Notes under the pieces: model-generated
The model's input: the letters and a program-made list of their open reading frames with translations, nothing else
What the model was told of the DNA's origin: nothing
The model's database searches: none
DNA from: Niastella koreensis GR20-10
GTDB lineage: Bacteria; Bacteroidota; Bacteroidia; Chitinophagales; Chitinophagaceae
NCBI RefSeq assembly: GCF_000246855.1
Contig: NC_016609.1
Location: forward strand, 6,212,744 to 6,276,743
Direction: 5' to 3'
Length of the DNA stretch: 64,000 bases
In this document: in pieces, positions 1-7,689 of the stretch
Position numbering within the stretch: position 1 is the stretch's first letter
How the letters are laid out: each line of letters opens with the position of its first letter
Position numbers and translations under genes: made by a program

Positions 1-432
1 GTTACCGAGAATAATGTAGATGGCTATGGTTATTTCTATGGAACACCTAAAGTAACAGAAAACCGCGGCATGCGTACGGTGCAAGGTATCAGCACAGTAG
101 ATGGTAAAGCCAATACGGTTCCGGTAAAAGGACAGGATTACTGGAGACAGGTATCGGGGATTGTGGAATCGGTGATCCAGGATGCTACTTATATCAAGCT
201 GCGTAACGTAAGCATTGGTTATGTGCTGCCGGGCAAACTGGTGCAGAAAACACCACTCAAATCAGCCTCCTTAACACTTACAGGCAGAAATCTGTGGATC
301 CACAGTCCGCATTTTACCGGTGGTGATCCTGAAACCAATTCATTTGGCTCCAGCAACGGATCGCTGGGCATTTATTCTTTTTCAACGCCAACCGCCCGCT
401 CGGTGAATATCAGTCTGAAGATTGGCTTATAA
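1..432 (+). CDS. SusC/RagA-like TonB-dependent outer-membrane receptor, C-terminal end (5' truncated by window)
   Basis: The reading frame is open from base 1 and ends with TAA at 430-432, so only about 143 C-terminal residues are present. The residues look like the last beta-strands of a SusC-type barrel: an aromatic-rich stretch with a typical ATYIKLRNVSIGY strand, an SLTLTGRNLWIHS strand, a GGDPETNSFGSS loop, and a final RSVNISLKIGL strand that should close the barrel. Proteins of this family import oligosaccharides or peptides across the outer membrane with a SusD partner. The SusD-like gene starts 20 bases downstream, which supports the assignment. The plug domain and substrate cannot be seen. 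Confidence 0.9.
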   Translation, partial: VTENNVDGYGYFYGTPKVTENRGMRTVQGISTVDGKANTVPVKGQDYWRQVSGIVESVIQDATYIKLRNVSIGYVLPGKLVQKTPLKSASLTLTGRNLWIHSPHFTGGDPETNSFGSSNGSLGIYSFSTPTARSVNISLKIGL

Positions 433-451
433 ACTTTTAAACAAGAATGCT

Positions 452-1858
452 ATGCGCACTACAACATATATCATACTATTAGTTCTTTGTCTTACCACCG
501 GATGTAAAAAATTTATTGATGTAAACAACGACCCCAATAATCCCACCACTGTACAGGAAGCTCTGATACTGGCGCCGGCTGAATTGAATTTATCAAGCGT
601 GTTAACCGGCGGTGCTTATTTCAACTCAACAGGTTTTGCTGCTATTTTGGCGAACCATTATATGCAAAACATTGCGTTGAATCAGCCGGTACCCAACGAG
701 GGCACTTACCAGTTGTTCAATGTTAACCTCGATGATTCGTGGAAGAGTATTTATGTGGTAGGCCTCAACAACCTGAAGGCCCTGCACGACAAAGCCGTTA
801 CCAATGGCAACTATAACTACTCCGGCATTGCCAATATCCTGAGCGCTTTTTGTTTGGGCATTGCTACCGATTACTGGGGCGATATTCCCTACTCAGAAGC
901 CTTTAACGGCAGCACCAAATTGAAACCTGTATACGATTCGCAGGAAAACATTTATAAATCCATACAGCAATTGCTCGATGATGGCATTGCCGATATTAAT
1001 AAAAGCGCCACCCTGAAACCTGGTAAAGATGATTATTACTATGGGGGCGATATGGACCAATGGAAACGGCTGGCTTATACTTTAAAGGCGCGGTATTACA
1101 TGCACCTTACCAAAGCACCGGGTTATACCGCAGCAGGTGAGGCCACCCTGGCATTGACAGCTTTGCAAAACGGCATGCAAAGCAATGATGATGATATGAA
1201 GATGATTTACCCCGGCAGCGCCGGTTATGAAAATCCCTGGTACCTGAATTTTTTGTCTGTATCAACCATTGTATTGTCATCTGCCTGTGTGGATACGTTG
1301 GTTACGCGCAACGATCCGCGTCTGCCCAAACTGATAGCGAAAGCAAAAGCAACCGGGTTATACAATGGCCGGCCCATTGGTTCAATCAATATCAGCGGCA
1401 ACCTGGATGTTTACTCGCTGGGCGGCCCGGCTGTGGGCGCGGCCAGTTCACCGGTGTATGTATTTAATTATTCCGAAGCGCTTTTTCTGGAAGCGGAGGC
1501 TACGTTGATAAAATCAGGTGTTGCTGCGGCGGAACCCATTTACCAGGATGCCATTAAATCGCACATGACTAAATTGGGTATTGCTACCGGTGATATAAAT
1601 ACCTATCTCACCAATCGCGGTACGTTAACAGCCACCAATGCTTTACAACGGATCATGGAGGAAAAGAAGATCGCCAACTTTTTATCGCCGGAAAACTTTA
1701 ACGACTGGCGCCGGACGGGATTTCCCCTGTTGACAAAAGTGCCCAACGCCCTTTCGGAGATTCCCCGCCGGTTGTTGTACCCGCAAGTGGAACTTACCTC
1801 AAATCCACAGGCGATACAAACGGCTAAGCTGACGGACAGGGTTTGGTGGGATCAGTAA
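452..1858 (+). CDS. SusD/RagB-family nutrient-binding outer-membrane lipoprotein
   Basis: Predicted 468-residue surface lipoprotein that would bind nutrient for the adjacent SusC channel. The ATG at 452 is preferred over an in-frame TTG at 422 because it gives a clean lipoprotein signal (MRTTTYIILLVLCLTTGC, lipobox TTGC, Cys18) and avoids overlap with the receptor stop. After the lipobox come the family features: DVNNDPNNPT, a helical TPR-like body with CLGIATDYWGDIPYSEAF, and C-terminal EALFLEAEA and NFNDWRRTGFP motifs typical of the SusD-like_2 group. It probably shares one transcript with the receptor. The ligand is not predictable, and no glycoside hydrolase follows within the window. Confidence 0.92.
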   Translation: MRTTTYIILLVLCLTTGCKKFIDVNNDPNNPTTVQEALILAPAELNLSSVLTGGAYFNSTGFAAILANHYMQNIALNQPVPNEGTYQLFNVNLDDSWKSIYVVGLNNLKALHDKAVTNGNYNYSGIANILSAFCLGIATDYWGDIPYSEAFNGSTKLKPVYDSQENIYKSIQQLLDDGIADINKSATLKPGKDDYYYGGDMDQWKRLAYTLKARYYMHLTKAPGYTAAGEATLALTALQNGMQSNDDDMKMIYPGSAGYENPWYLNFLSVSTIVLSSACVDTLVTRNDPRLPKLIAKAKATGLYNGRPIGSINISGNLDVYSLGGPAVGAASSPVYVFNYSEALFLEAEATLIKSGVAAAEPIYQDAIKSHMTKLGIATGDINTYLTNRGTLTATNALQRIMEEKKIANFLSPENFNDWRRTGFPLLTKVPNALSEIPRRLLYPQVELTSNPQAIQTAKLTDRVWWDQ

Positions 1859-1936
1859 ATGAGGGGCGGCGTGATAAATGTTAAACACGCTGCTGATCTT
1901 ATACCATGGCTTTACAGGCGATAGATATGTTCATAA

Positions 1937-2902
1937 TTATGAAGATCTGTCGCCTTTAAATTTTATCCTCGAATTTGATAGCGTAAGGCTCTTTAGTAAA
2001 GGCAAACCCGCCTTCAGCCATTCTCCAAATTCGTGTTTACTCTGTTCTAATTCATCGTCGGCCACGGTTGGCAATTCATTAATATTAACCGCACCCAATA
2101 CATCACCACCCATGGGGTTGCAATCATTTTTTCCCAGTAGCCGCCATTCTTCCTCCAGCCAACTTTCAATTTCACTTTCATGCCTGAATGATTCGCCCAA
2201 AAGCATGTATTCCGGAAAATCTTTCGGTGCCAAGTTGGGATGCAGCCAGGCGGCAGCTTTATTAGAATTACCCGGCAATTCGGTGATCCTGCCATATTCG
2301 TATGGCAGCCACAGCGAACCCCTGGTTTTGGTAGTCATACAGGCAATAACATGTGTGCAATTGATCAATGCCATTTCGATAATGCAGGCTGTAACTAAAG
2401 GGAGCAATCGTTCCGGAATATTGGAACCTTCCAGTATTTTCAAGTCCGGATCAAGCACATCAACCCAATAAGCAAATTTTTTCTTATGAGCCAACTGCGC
2501 TATCCGCAAGGCATAATCCTGATCTCCCTGCCGATGCGATATAAATAAACGGGGACAATCATTTGCCAGCCGGGGAGTGAAAAGATTTCTTAAAAGGAAG
2601 AGCAGTAAATTAACAATCAGTTCCTCAGTAGACATGCCTTCAATGGCTAGGTTTACCCGATTATATAAATAGGAATTGTCGCGATTGACAACTTCCAAAA
2701 ACTCTCTTATTGTCTGCTGCCTGATTTCCTGTTCTATTCCGCTTCTTTGAGGCTGTTCAGTGAATAACAAATTTAGTAACCGTGATATAAGCTGTCTCCA
2801 AACCCGGGCGCCTCTGATAACGTAGCCCTCAGAAACGGCTTCGGTATCAAAACGATTATTCAATTCCTGCTCTATATGCCGGTAGTAGAGGTAGTTTGAC
2901 AT
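1937..2902 (-). CDS. TIR-domain protein with an uncharacterised N-terminal helical domain
   Basis: A 321-residue protein, convergent with the SusD gene. Residues about 118-245 look like a TIR domain: a first beta-strand and loop LFISHRQGD (119-127), WVD (146-148), a helix before NCTHVIACM (181-189), then SLWLPYEYG (196-204), where Glu202 sits at the place of the catalytic glutamate of NAD-cleaving TIR domains. Residues 1-115 are helical, carry no motif I recognise, and include a leucine-rich stretch at about 94-108. No signal peptide is seen, so it is probably cytoplasmic. Bacterial TIR proteins often act as NADase effectors in antiphage defence, but no sensor or partner gene lies beside this one, so that role is inference. 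Confidence 0.75.
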   Translation of the reverse strand: MSNYLYYRHIEQELNNRFDTEAVSEGYVIRGARVWRQLISRLLNLLFTEQPQRSGIEQEIRQQTIREFLEVVNRDNSYLYNRVNLAIEGMSTEELIVNLLLFLLRNLFTPRLANDCPRLFISHRQGDQDYALRIAQLAHKKKFAYWVDVLDPDLKILEGSNIPERLLPLVTACIIEMALINCTHVIACMTTKTRGSLWLPYEYGRITELPGNSNKAAAWLHPNLAPKDFPEYMLLGESFRHESEIESWLEEEWRLLGKNDCNPMGGDVLGAVNINELPTVADDELEQSKHEFGEWLKAGLPLLKSLTLSNSRIKFKGDRSS

Positions 2903-3790
2903 ACATCGTTACTTATAATCGGTTATCCGGATAATTTTGTATACAATGAAATATCGGCATAATGTCTTCACTAAAAAACCGTTAAATCACTGTTTTTTTG
3001 CCTGGCTAATTAAATCAAAAGACCATTCCGTTTAATCCAAAGGGCTTTTTATTACATGATTTGTTCAGATCGTTTAACGCTTTTGCGGAGGTATTCAATT
3101 ACCGCTTTGTATTGCCGGGGAAGCCTGGCGTAACAGTGAAGCCGGCCCGACCTGGGTTGCCTGCGGTGATCCAGAAACGCTTTGTATTACCCAGGATTTA
3201 GAAGAGCCTTCCCACGCCGGATATGCAGGCCAAAGGCTTCACTCTCTGTTCTCAGTACCCCACTATATTCGCAGCCTGATATAAGTCATCAATATTTCTA
3301 AATAAGTCATCAATTTCGAACTTTGATGCGTAAGTAGCGAACTTTGACGCGTAAGTAACCAACCTTTTACTGTAGATCTTAAACTTTTGCGCCAATGTTT
3401 AAAAGTAAAGGCTCCAGGTCCGCTACTTGTGCTCTGAAGTTGTGCAAATAGCCTCAAATTCGCAACAAATGCCATAATGTTCAGCGTTAATGAGTCATAG
3501 TCAGTTGGAAATGCGGTATAATAAGCAACTTATGTCGAAAAGTTCGCAACAATGGCAGAAGTTCGCAACTTTTGCCCGAACGTTTACAATAAGATTAGAA
3601 AAATCAGTCATTCTATGGGAGAAGTATGGAATTTTTGCTGAAAAGTTCGCAACAACAATATTTGCACATACCTCTTCAAATCCCCCGATTTTTTCACTTG
3701 ATCCGAAACCACGCCATGCCTTCGGCCTGGCTGTTTTGTTTTTCTGTCCGCTTACCCGGGCAAGCCCGCGACGCTGCCAGAAAAACAAAA
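2903..3790. other. Gene-poor intergenic stretch between the TIR gene and tRNA-Gln
   Basis: About 0.9 kb without a convincing gene. It holds a frame open from about 3074 to 3283 that lacks a start codon, a 14-base near-repeat (CGCTTTGTATTRCC at about 3101 and 3178), a period-21 repeat block at 3281-3364, and three copies of AGTTCGCAAC at 3541, 3560 and 3644. ORFs read here are short and look non-coding. It may be the remains of a decayed gene, but I could not identify one. Confidence 0.5.
3281..3364. repeat. Four tandem units of period 21
   Basis: ATAAGTCATCAAT begins at 3281 and again at 3302, exactly 21 bases later. CGAACTTTGAYGCGTAAGTA begins at 3317 and again at 3338, again 21 bases apart. 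The two halves share the spacing but not the sequence. The length of 21 equals three 7-base units, the unit length seen at many other loci in this window. Confidence 0.8.
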
Positions 3791-3815
3791 CCCGCCCCGA
3801 TGTTATCGGGGCGGG
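3786..3815 (-). terminator. Rho-independent terminator of tRNA-Gln
   Basis: On the minus strand the 3' side of the tRNA runs into a hairpin with perfect 11-base arms, CCCGCCCCGAT and ATCGGGGCGGG, and a 3-base loop (3791-3815). A T-rich tract follows at 3781-3790. The stem core belongs to the CCCCGAT/ATCGGGG palindrome type found elsewhere in the window. Confidence 0.85.
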
Positions 3816-3822
3816 TTTCTTG

Positions 3823-3893
3823 TTACCCGACCTGGATTCGAACCAAGACAAGCAGAACCAGAATCTGCGGTACTACCGTTATACTATCGGGCA
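3823..3893 (-). tRNA. tRNA-Gln (anticodon CTG)
   Basis: A 71-base cloverleaf reads on the minus strand. The acceptor stem pairs TGCCCGA with TCGGGTA, including one G-T pair. The anticodon arm is GCAGA-TTCTGGT-TCTGC, giving anticodon CTG at 3861-3859. The T arm is CTTGG-TTCGAAT-CCAGG, and the discriminator is A at 3823. CCA is not encoded. The ORFs that overlap it on the plus strand are translations of the tRNA complement, not genes. Confidence 0.95.
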
Positions 3894-3924
3894 ATCACGC
3901 TTCTGTTATTGAGAAAGCTGACTG

Positions 3925-3955
3925 CAAAAGTAAAATTATTAGAGAACGTTACAAA
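3925..3955 (-). promoter_or_regulatory. Bacteroidota-type promoter of tRNA-Gln
   Basis: Read on the minus strand, TTTG (3955-3952), a 19-base spacer and TACTTTTG (3932-3925) match the Bacteroidota consensus TTTG-N19-TAnnTTTG. The -7 element ends about 32 bases before the first tRNA base, a sensible distance for a short leader. Confidence 0.75.
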
Positions 3956-4099
3956 ATAAAAGGTGCGCTGAAAATGAACCTAAAATTTCAGGCTGTAAAT
4001 ATGCCTGATGATCTACACTTTTGGTCTGTCTACCCCGATTTCCGAGATCATATCGCAGGATTTCGTAAGTTGTAGCCTCAAATTTAAACGGCCGTCTTA

Positions 4100-4684
4100 T
4101 TGAACGAACTGGAACTGATACAACAACTCCGGGCAGGAGACGAAGGGGCATTCAAATCATTGGTAGCAAACTATCAGGATCTGGTCTATAACACGGCGCT
4201 GGGAATTGTGCAAAATAGCGAGGATGCCGAAGATGTTGCCCAGGAAGTATTTATTCAGGTTTATCGCTCCATAGATCAATTTAAGGGGGACGCCCGGCTG
4301 TCTACCTGGATTTACCGCATTACCACCACCAAGGCTTTGGACCACATTCGCAGCCGCAAACGCAAAAAGCGTTTTGCCTTTATTACCAGTCTTTTTGGCC
4401 CCAATGATGAGCTGGTGCATGAACCGGTTGATTTTCAGCACCCCGGGGTTACTTTAGACCGGAAGGAACAGGCAGCCCTGCTGTTCCGGATGATTGAGCA
4501 ATTGCCTGAAAATCAAAAAGTAGCATTTACTTTACATAAAACCGAGGAGCTGAGTTACCAGGAGATCGCTGATGTGATGCAATTATCGGTATCGGCCGTA
4601 GAGTCGCTGTTGTTCAGGGCCAGACAGAATTTGCGGAAACTGTTGGAAAAATATTATCAACAGAATAATCCACAAGACAAGTAA
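4100..4684 (+). CDS. ECF-type RNA polymerase sigma factor
   Basis: A 194-residue sigma-70 family protein that would direct RNA polymerase to its own promoter set. Region 2 lies at about residues 9-75: NYQDLVYNTALGIV, then NSEDAEDVAQEVF, then STWIYRITTTKALDHIRSRKRKK. Region 4 lies at about 130-185: RMIEQLPENQKVAFTLHKTEELSYQEIADVMQLSVSAVESLLFRAR. The only plausible start in this frame is TTG at 4100, followed at once by NELELIQQLR. Two small genes follow on the same strand: a single-pass membrane protein that could act as an anti-sigma factor and a Spy/CpxP-like periplasmic protein. This suggests an envelope-stress or signal-responsive unit. Confidence 0.93.
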   Translation: MNELELIQQLRAGDEGAFKSLVANYQDLVYNTALGIVQNSEDAEDVAQEVFIQVYRSIDQFKGDARLSTWIYRITTTKALDHIRSRKRKKRFAFITSLFGPNDELVHEPVDFQHPGVTLDRKEQAALLFRMIEQLPENQKVAFTLHKTEELSYQEIADVMQLSVSAVESLLFRARQNLRKLLEKYYQQNNPQDK

Positions 4685-4748
4685 GCGGTTCGAAGGTTTT
4701 AAGATTTATTAGCGTCAAATGTATAAGTTTACATCGTAAATTACATTT

Positions 4749-5093
4749 ATGTCAATCGATTCAAATAACAACCCCAGGATAGATGCGGTGCTGAATAGCC
4801 TGGATGGGATGCAGCGGGCCAAAGCGCCTGATTTCCTGTATACCCGCCTGCAAGGGAGGATGGAGAGGGAGTTTGACCAGGGTGGCCCCATAGGCCGCTG
4901 GTTGACAAAGCCTGTTTTGGCTTTAACGATTGCTGCAATCGTGCTTATTGCAAATGCTACTACTGTGTTAAAAATGTGGAAGCAGAACACGGCTTCCTCA
5001 ACCATAAATACTGAATCAGGTCAGGTAGTGGCGGCTGAATACCCTGCAGGTGGTGTGTACCCTGTATATAATGAAAATTCACTGGAACCATGA
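4749..5093 (+). CDS. Small single-pass membrane protein, possible anti-sigma factor
   Basis: A 114-residue protein with a charged N-terminal half (residues 1-50), one membrane segment at about 54-74 (KPVLALTIAAIVLIANATT) and a short C-terminal tail. It lies 64 bases after the ECF sigma factor and overlaps the next gene by four bases (ATGA), so the three are probably co-transcribed. Size, topology and position resemble anti-sigma or sigma-associated proteins in Bacteroidota. No zinc-binding anti-sigma HxxxCxxC motif is present, so the function is inferred from context alone. Confidence 0.75.
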   Translation: MSIDSNNNPRIDAVLNSLDGMQRAKAPDFLYTRLQGRMEREFDQGGPIGRWLTKPVLALTIAAIVLIANATTVLKMWKQNTASSTINTESGQVVAAEYPAGGVYPVYNENSLEP

Positions 5094-5623
5094 TGAAGCC
5101 CCCCCGTCAAAGATGGCTTTTGGTACTTGTAGCGATCTTATTATTGACCAATATTGCCACCCTTTCTATTTACTGGTTAAAAAAACCCGATCATGAAGGT
5201 GGACCTGGCCATGAACCCGGCAGCCGCGAAAAAAGAATGGGCCAGTTCATGGTAGATCAAATGAAATTTGACTCCAACCAGGAAGCGGCGTACTGGAAAT
5301 TGCGCGATTCCATGATCGCTACCCAACGGCCGGTTATGGACAGTATGCGCGACGCCAAAAAAAGATTCTTCGATCTGTTGAATTATGTACCTGTTACTGA
5401 TTCTTCCGGAACCGACTCTTCTGATTTATTAGCCCGCAGTAACCAAATTGCTGAATTGCAAAAAAGACTTGACCTGGCTACTTTCCGTCACTTCCAGAAT
5501 GTTAGGGCCCTGTGCCATCCGGATCAATTACAAAAGTTTGATACGGTTATTAAAGAGATCGTAAACCGGATGACTCCTTTCAGAAGAATGACTAAGGATT
5601 CACTTGATAAAGGCAATAAGTGA
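5090..5623 (+). CDS. Spy/CpxP-like periplasmic protein
   Basis: A 177-residue protein with one N-terminal membrane anchor (about 9-28) and a helical periplasmic region. The pattern QMKFDSNQEAAYWKLRD followed by a long charged helix and a second helical pair (LQKRLDLATFRHFQNVRALCHPDQLQKFD) resembles the LTxxQ-type proteins of the Spy/CpxP family, which bind unfolded proteins or sense envelope or metal stress. It begins inside the stop of the preceding membrane protein (ATGA overlap), indicating translational coupling, and closes the sigma-factor operon. Another ATG lies three bases further in. Confidence 0.75.
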   Translation: MMKPPRQRWLLVLVAILLLTNIATLSIYWLKKPDHEGGPGHEPGSREKRMGQFMVDQMKFDSNQEAAYWKLRDSMIATQRPVMDSMRDAKKRFFDLLNYVPVTDSSGTDSSDLLARSNQIAELQKRLDLATFRHFQNVRALCHPDQLQKFDTVIKEIVNRMTPFRRMTKDSLDKGNK

Positions 5624-5931
5624 GTAGTGAGTGGGTTCCTGATTTTTCAGACTTCTGCACTTTTTCGAGCCGGCTCTCAACACAGTATTCACAGCTTACC
5701 TTATCAAATCTCTCACTCTTATTAGTTTTGTGAACTTTCCTTTTTGCTGACTAATAGTACAGCAAAAACCAAAGATTAAAGCAGAGAGTAAAAAGAGTCT
5801 ACCGACTAAATCCATTAAGCATCTTTTTGCTGATGGCCTCACACAAAAACATAATCTCCACTCTACCCAAAACCCACGAGGCACAAGGGTTCCAGCGCTT
5901 TAATTTACCACGAAAAGGGTATTCAATGTAC
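5624..5931. other. Intergenic stretch with no recognised gene
   Basis: About 300 bases between the sigma-factor operon and the TapB-like gene. It begins with a short GAGTAGTGAGT heptamer-type run overlapping the preceding stop, and otherwise shows no ORF or hairpin I can support. The promoter of the next gene lies just beyond its right edge. Confidence 0.5.
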
Positions 5932-5972
5932 TATATTTGGTTGTTACTTTGCTACTGATAGTAACAACCAAA
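5932..5972 (+). promoter_or_regulatory. TAnnTTTG promoter element followed by a 13-bp inverted repeat in the leader
   Basis: TATATTTG (5932-5939) matches the Bacteroidota -7 element, though no TTG is seen about 20 bases upstream. A perfect inverted repeat with 13-base arms (TTTGGTTGTTACT at 5936-5948 and its complement at 5960-5972, 11-base loop) overlaps the element and lies 10 bases before the ATG. It could be an operator or, in RNA, a hairpin near the start site. Confidence 0.6.
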
Positions 5973-5982
5973 AAATTGTTTT

Positions 5983-6663
5983 ATGCGATCAACTCTTTTG
6001 CTGGCCAGCTTCGCCTGCCTGCTCACCAACGCCGCTCTGGCCCAGGATTGTAACGCCTTCTATTTTCTTCAAAAAAACAAGACCATTGAAATGAGCATCT
6101 ACAATAAGAAGGGCGATGCCAGCGGCAAACAGGTATATTCAGTTTCGGATGTTACCAATAGCGGTGATAATATTACAGCCACCGTTAATTCAGAAATGTT
6201 TGATAAAAAGGGAAAGTCTATAGCCAAAGGTCATAGCCAGATCGTGTGCAACGGCGGCGTTATGATGATTGATATGACCATGCAATTGCCCCAGGCGCAA
6301 CAGGAGCAATTTTCCAAAGCCGATGTAAAGGCTGACAAGATCTTCATAGAATACCCAAATAACATGAAGGAGGGTGATAAATTAAAAGATGCTACGCTGA
6401 GTATGGACATCGACAACGCCGGGATGAAGCAAAGCATCAACATGGTTACCAGCGATCGCACGGTGACAGGTAAAGAAAGTGTTACTACTACTGCCGGCAC
6501 CTGGGACTGTTTTAAAATTACTTACAAAAGCAAGATCACTATAAAAACAATGGGCATTGGCATGCCCTTTAATATTGAAGGAACAGAATGGTTCGCACCC
6601 CGGTTCGGCATAGTAAAAACGGAAAGCAAAAATGGCGGTACAGCAATAACAGCCATCAAATAA
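5983..6663 (+). CDS. TapB/DUF3108-like secreted protein
   Basis: A 226-residue protein with a Sec signal peptide (MRSTLLLASFACLLTNAALA, cleavage before Gln21). The mature part alternates beta-strands: KNKTIEMSIYNKKGDASGKQVYSVSDV, a long middle section, then KESVTTTAGTWDCFKITYK and EWFAPRFGIVKTES. The TAGTF/WDCxKI..Y and WFAPxxGIVKTE features match the TapB or DUF3108-like family common in Bacteroidota, whose biochemical role is not established. It probably forms its own transcript from the promoter at 5932. Confidence 0.75.
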   Translation: MRSTLLLASFACLLTNAALAQDCNAFYFLQKNKTIEMSIYNKKGDASGKQVYSVSDVTNSGDNITATVNSEMFDKKGKSIAKGHSQIVCNGGVMMIDMTMQLPQAQQEQFSKADVKADKIFIEYPNNMKEGDKLKDATLSMDIDNAGMKQSINMVTSDRTVTGKESVTTTAGTWDCFKITYKSKITIKTMGIGMPFNIEGTEWFAPRFGIVKTESKNGGTAITAIK

Positions 6664-6731
6664 GTAATATCCTCAGTACGGAAACCAGGTCCTCCCGTTC
6701 AGCCGGGGGGACATTTTTTTACCCCGGCCAA

Positions 6732-6752
6732 CGCAAACGGCAAAGGGCAAAG
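6732..6752. repeat. Heptamer run, GGCAAAG type
   Basis: Three successive 7-base units, CGCAAAC, GGCAAAG and GGCAAAG. Related GGCARAC units occur at 39191, 48825 and, inside a gene, 13278. Confidence 0.7.
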
Positions 6753-6772
6753 GCTCCTTCGCGGCCTTCCTT

Positions 6773-6806
6773 TATCAACGCAATCAACTATGTCAACTCT
6801 ATCAAC
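6773..6806. repeat. NNRTYAAC run next to the rfbD stop
   Basis: ATCAAC or GTCAAC occurs four times at 8-9 base spacing and runs into the stop of the rfbD gene. It is the first of six loci built from this word. Confidence 0.7.
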
Positions 6807-7680
6807 CCTTCAATAACGCAACACACTTCTTTAACGACTCCTTCCACTCAGGAATGGCGATATTAAACGTTTGCCTGATCTTACTCGTATCCAGCAGGGA
6901 AAAAGATGGCCGTTTGGCCGGGGTGGGAAATTGTTTGGACGGAATGGGATTAACCGTGCAGGTGCTGCCGGTTAATTCTTTGATGCCAACGGCAAAATCA
7001 AACCAGCTGATGCGTCCCTGGTTGCTGTAGTGATACATGCCGGGATGCCAGTTTGCAGCAGAGGTATTTGTATTGGCAACGATCTGCATCATGCAGGCTG
7101 CCAGGTCGGCGGCATAGGTGGGGGCGCCTACCTGGTCGTTTACCACGCTGATAGCAGGGCGCTCCTGCATCAGCTTCATCATGGTTTTTACAAAGTTCTT
7201 TCCAAAGGAAGAATACACCCAGGCCGTTCTGATAATAACAGACTCGGGGTTTACTTCCCGGCAAAGCTGTTCACCTTTTAATTTGGTAACGCCATATACG
7301 TTCTCCGGCCCCGTAGGAGCGTCTTCTTTATACGGCGTTGGTGACTGGCCATTGAATACATAATCGGTTGAAATATGAATGAACCGGGTATTATAGTTTT
7401 TGCAGGCTGCAGCCAGTATTCGCACCCCTTCTGCATTTACAGCAAACGCCAATTCCTGCTCTGTTTCTGCTTTGTCAACTGCTGTATACGCCGCACAGTT
7501 TATGCAATATGCCGGGCGATGGGCAGCAAACATTTGTTGTACAACCTCCTCCTTATTGACAGGCATACTATCCGCATCGGTAAAAACAAAAGTAAATGCG
7601 GGATACGATGCGCTCAATACCCGTAACTCCTGTCCTACCTGTCCGTTGGCGCCTGTAACTAAAATAACTGGTTGCGACAT
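6802..7680 (-). CDS. rfbD: dTDP-4-dehydrorhamnose reductase
   Basis: A 292-residue short-chain dehydrogenase that reduces dTDP-4-keto-L-rhamnose to dTDP-L-rhamnose, the last step of dTDP-rhamnose synthesis. The Rossmann motif VTGANGQVGQEL is at residues 8-19, and the catalytic Tyr129 and Lys133 lie in VYGVTKLKGEQ. STDYVFNG at 104-111 is typical of RmlD. ATG at 7680 is chosen over a TTG six bases upstream. It follows rfbC with a 9-base gap and is the last gene of the nucleotide-sugar cluster. The product would feed O-antigen or exopolysaccharide synthesis. Confidence 0.95.
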   Translation of the reverse strand: MSQPVILVTGANGQVGQELRVLSASYPAFTFVFTDADSMPVNKEEVVQQMFAAHRPAYCINCAAYTAVDKAETEQELAFAVNAEGVRILAAACKNYNTRFIHISTDYVFNGQSPTPYKEDAPTGPENVYGVTKLKGEQLCREVNPESVIIRTAWVYSSFGKNFVKTMMKLMQERPAISVVNDQVGAPTYAADLAACMMQIVANTNTSAANWHPGMYHYSNQGRISWFDFAVGIKELTGSTCTVNPIPSKQFPTPAKRPSFSLLDTSKIRQTFNIAIPEWKESLKKCVALLKG

Positions 7681-7689
7681 AAACAACGA

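Noticed and set aside
1878-2471. 197-residue plus-strand ORF opposite the TIR gene
   Set aside because: It is Ser-rich, lacks motifs, and lies antisense to a frame with clear TIR features.
3281-3364. Possible CRISPR-like array
   Set aside because: Four units of period 21 made of two unrelated halves, with no unique spacers and no cas genes.
3490-3912. 140-residue plus-strand ORF ending DLDSNQDKQNQNLRYYRYTIGQ
   Set aside because: Its C-terminal end is the complement of tRNA-Gln and its terminator; this is a common false ORF over tRNA genes. The upstream part has no recognisable protein features.
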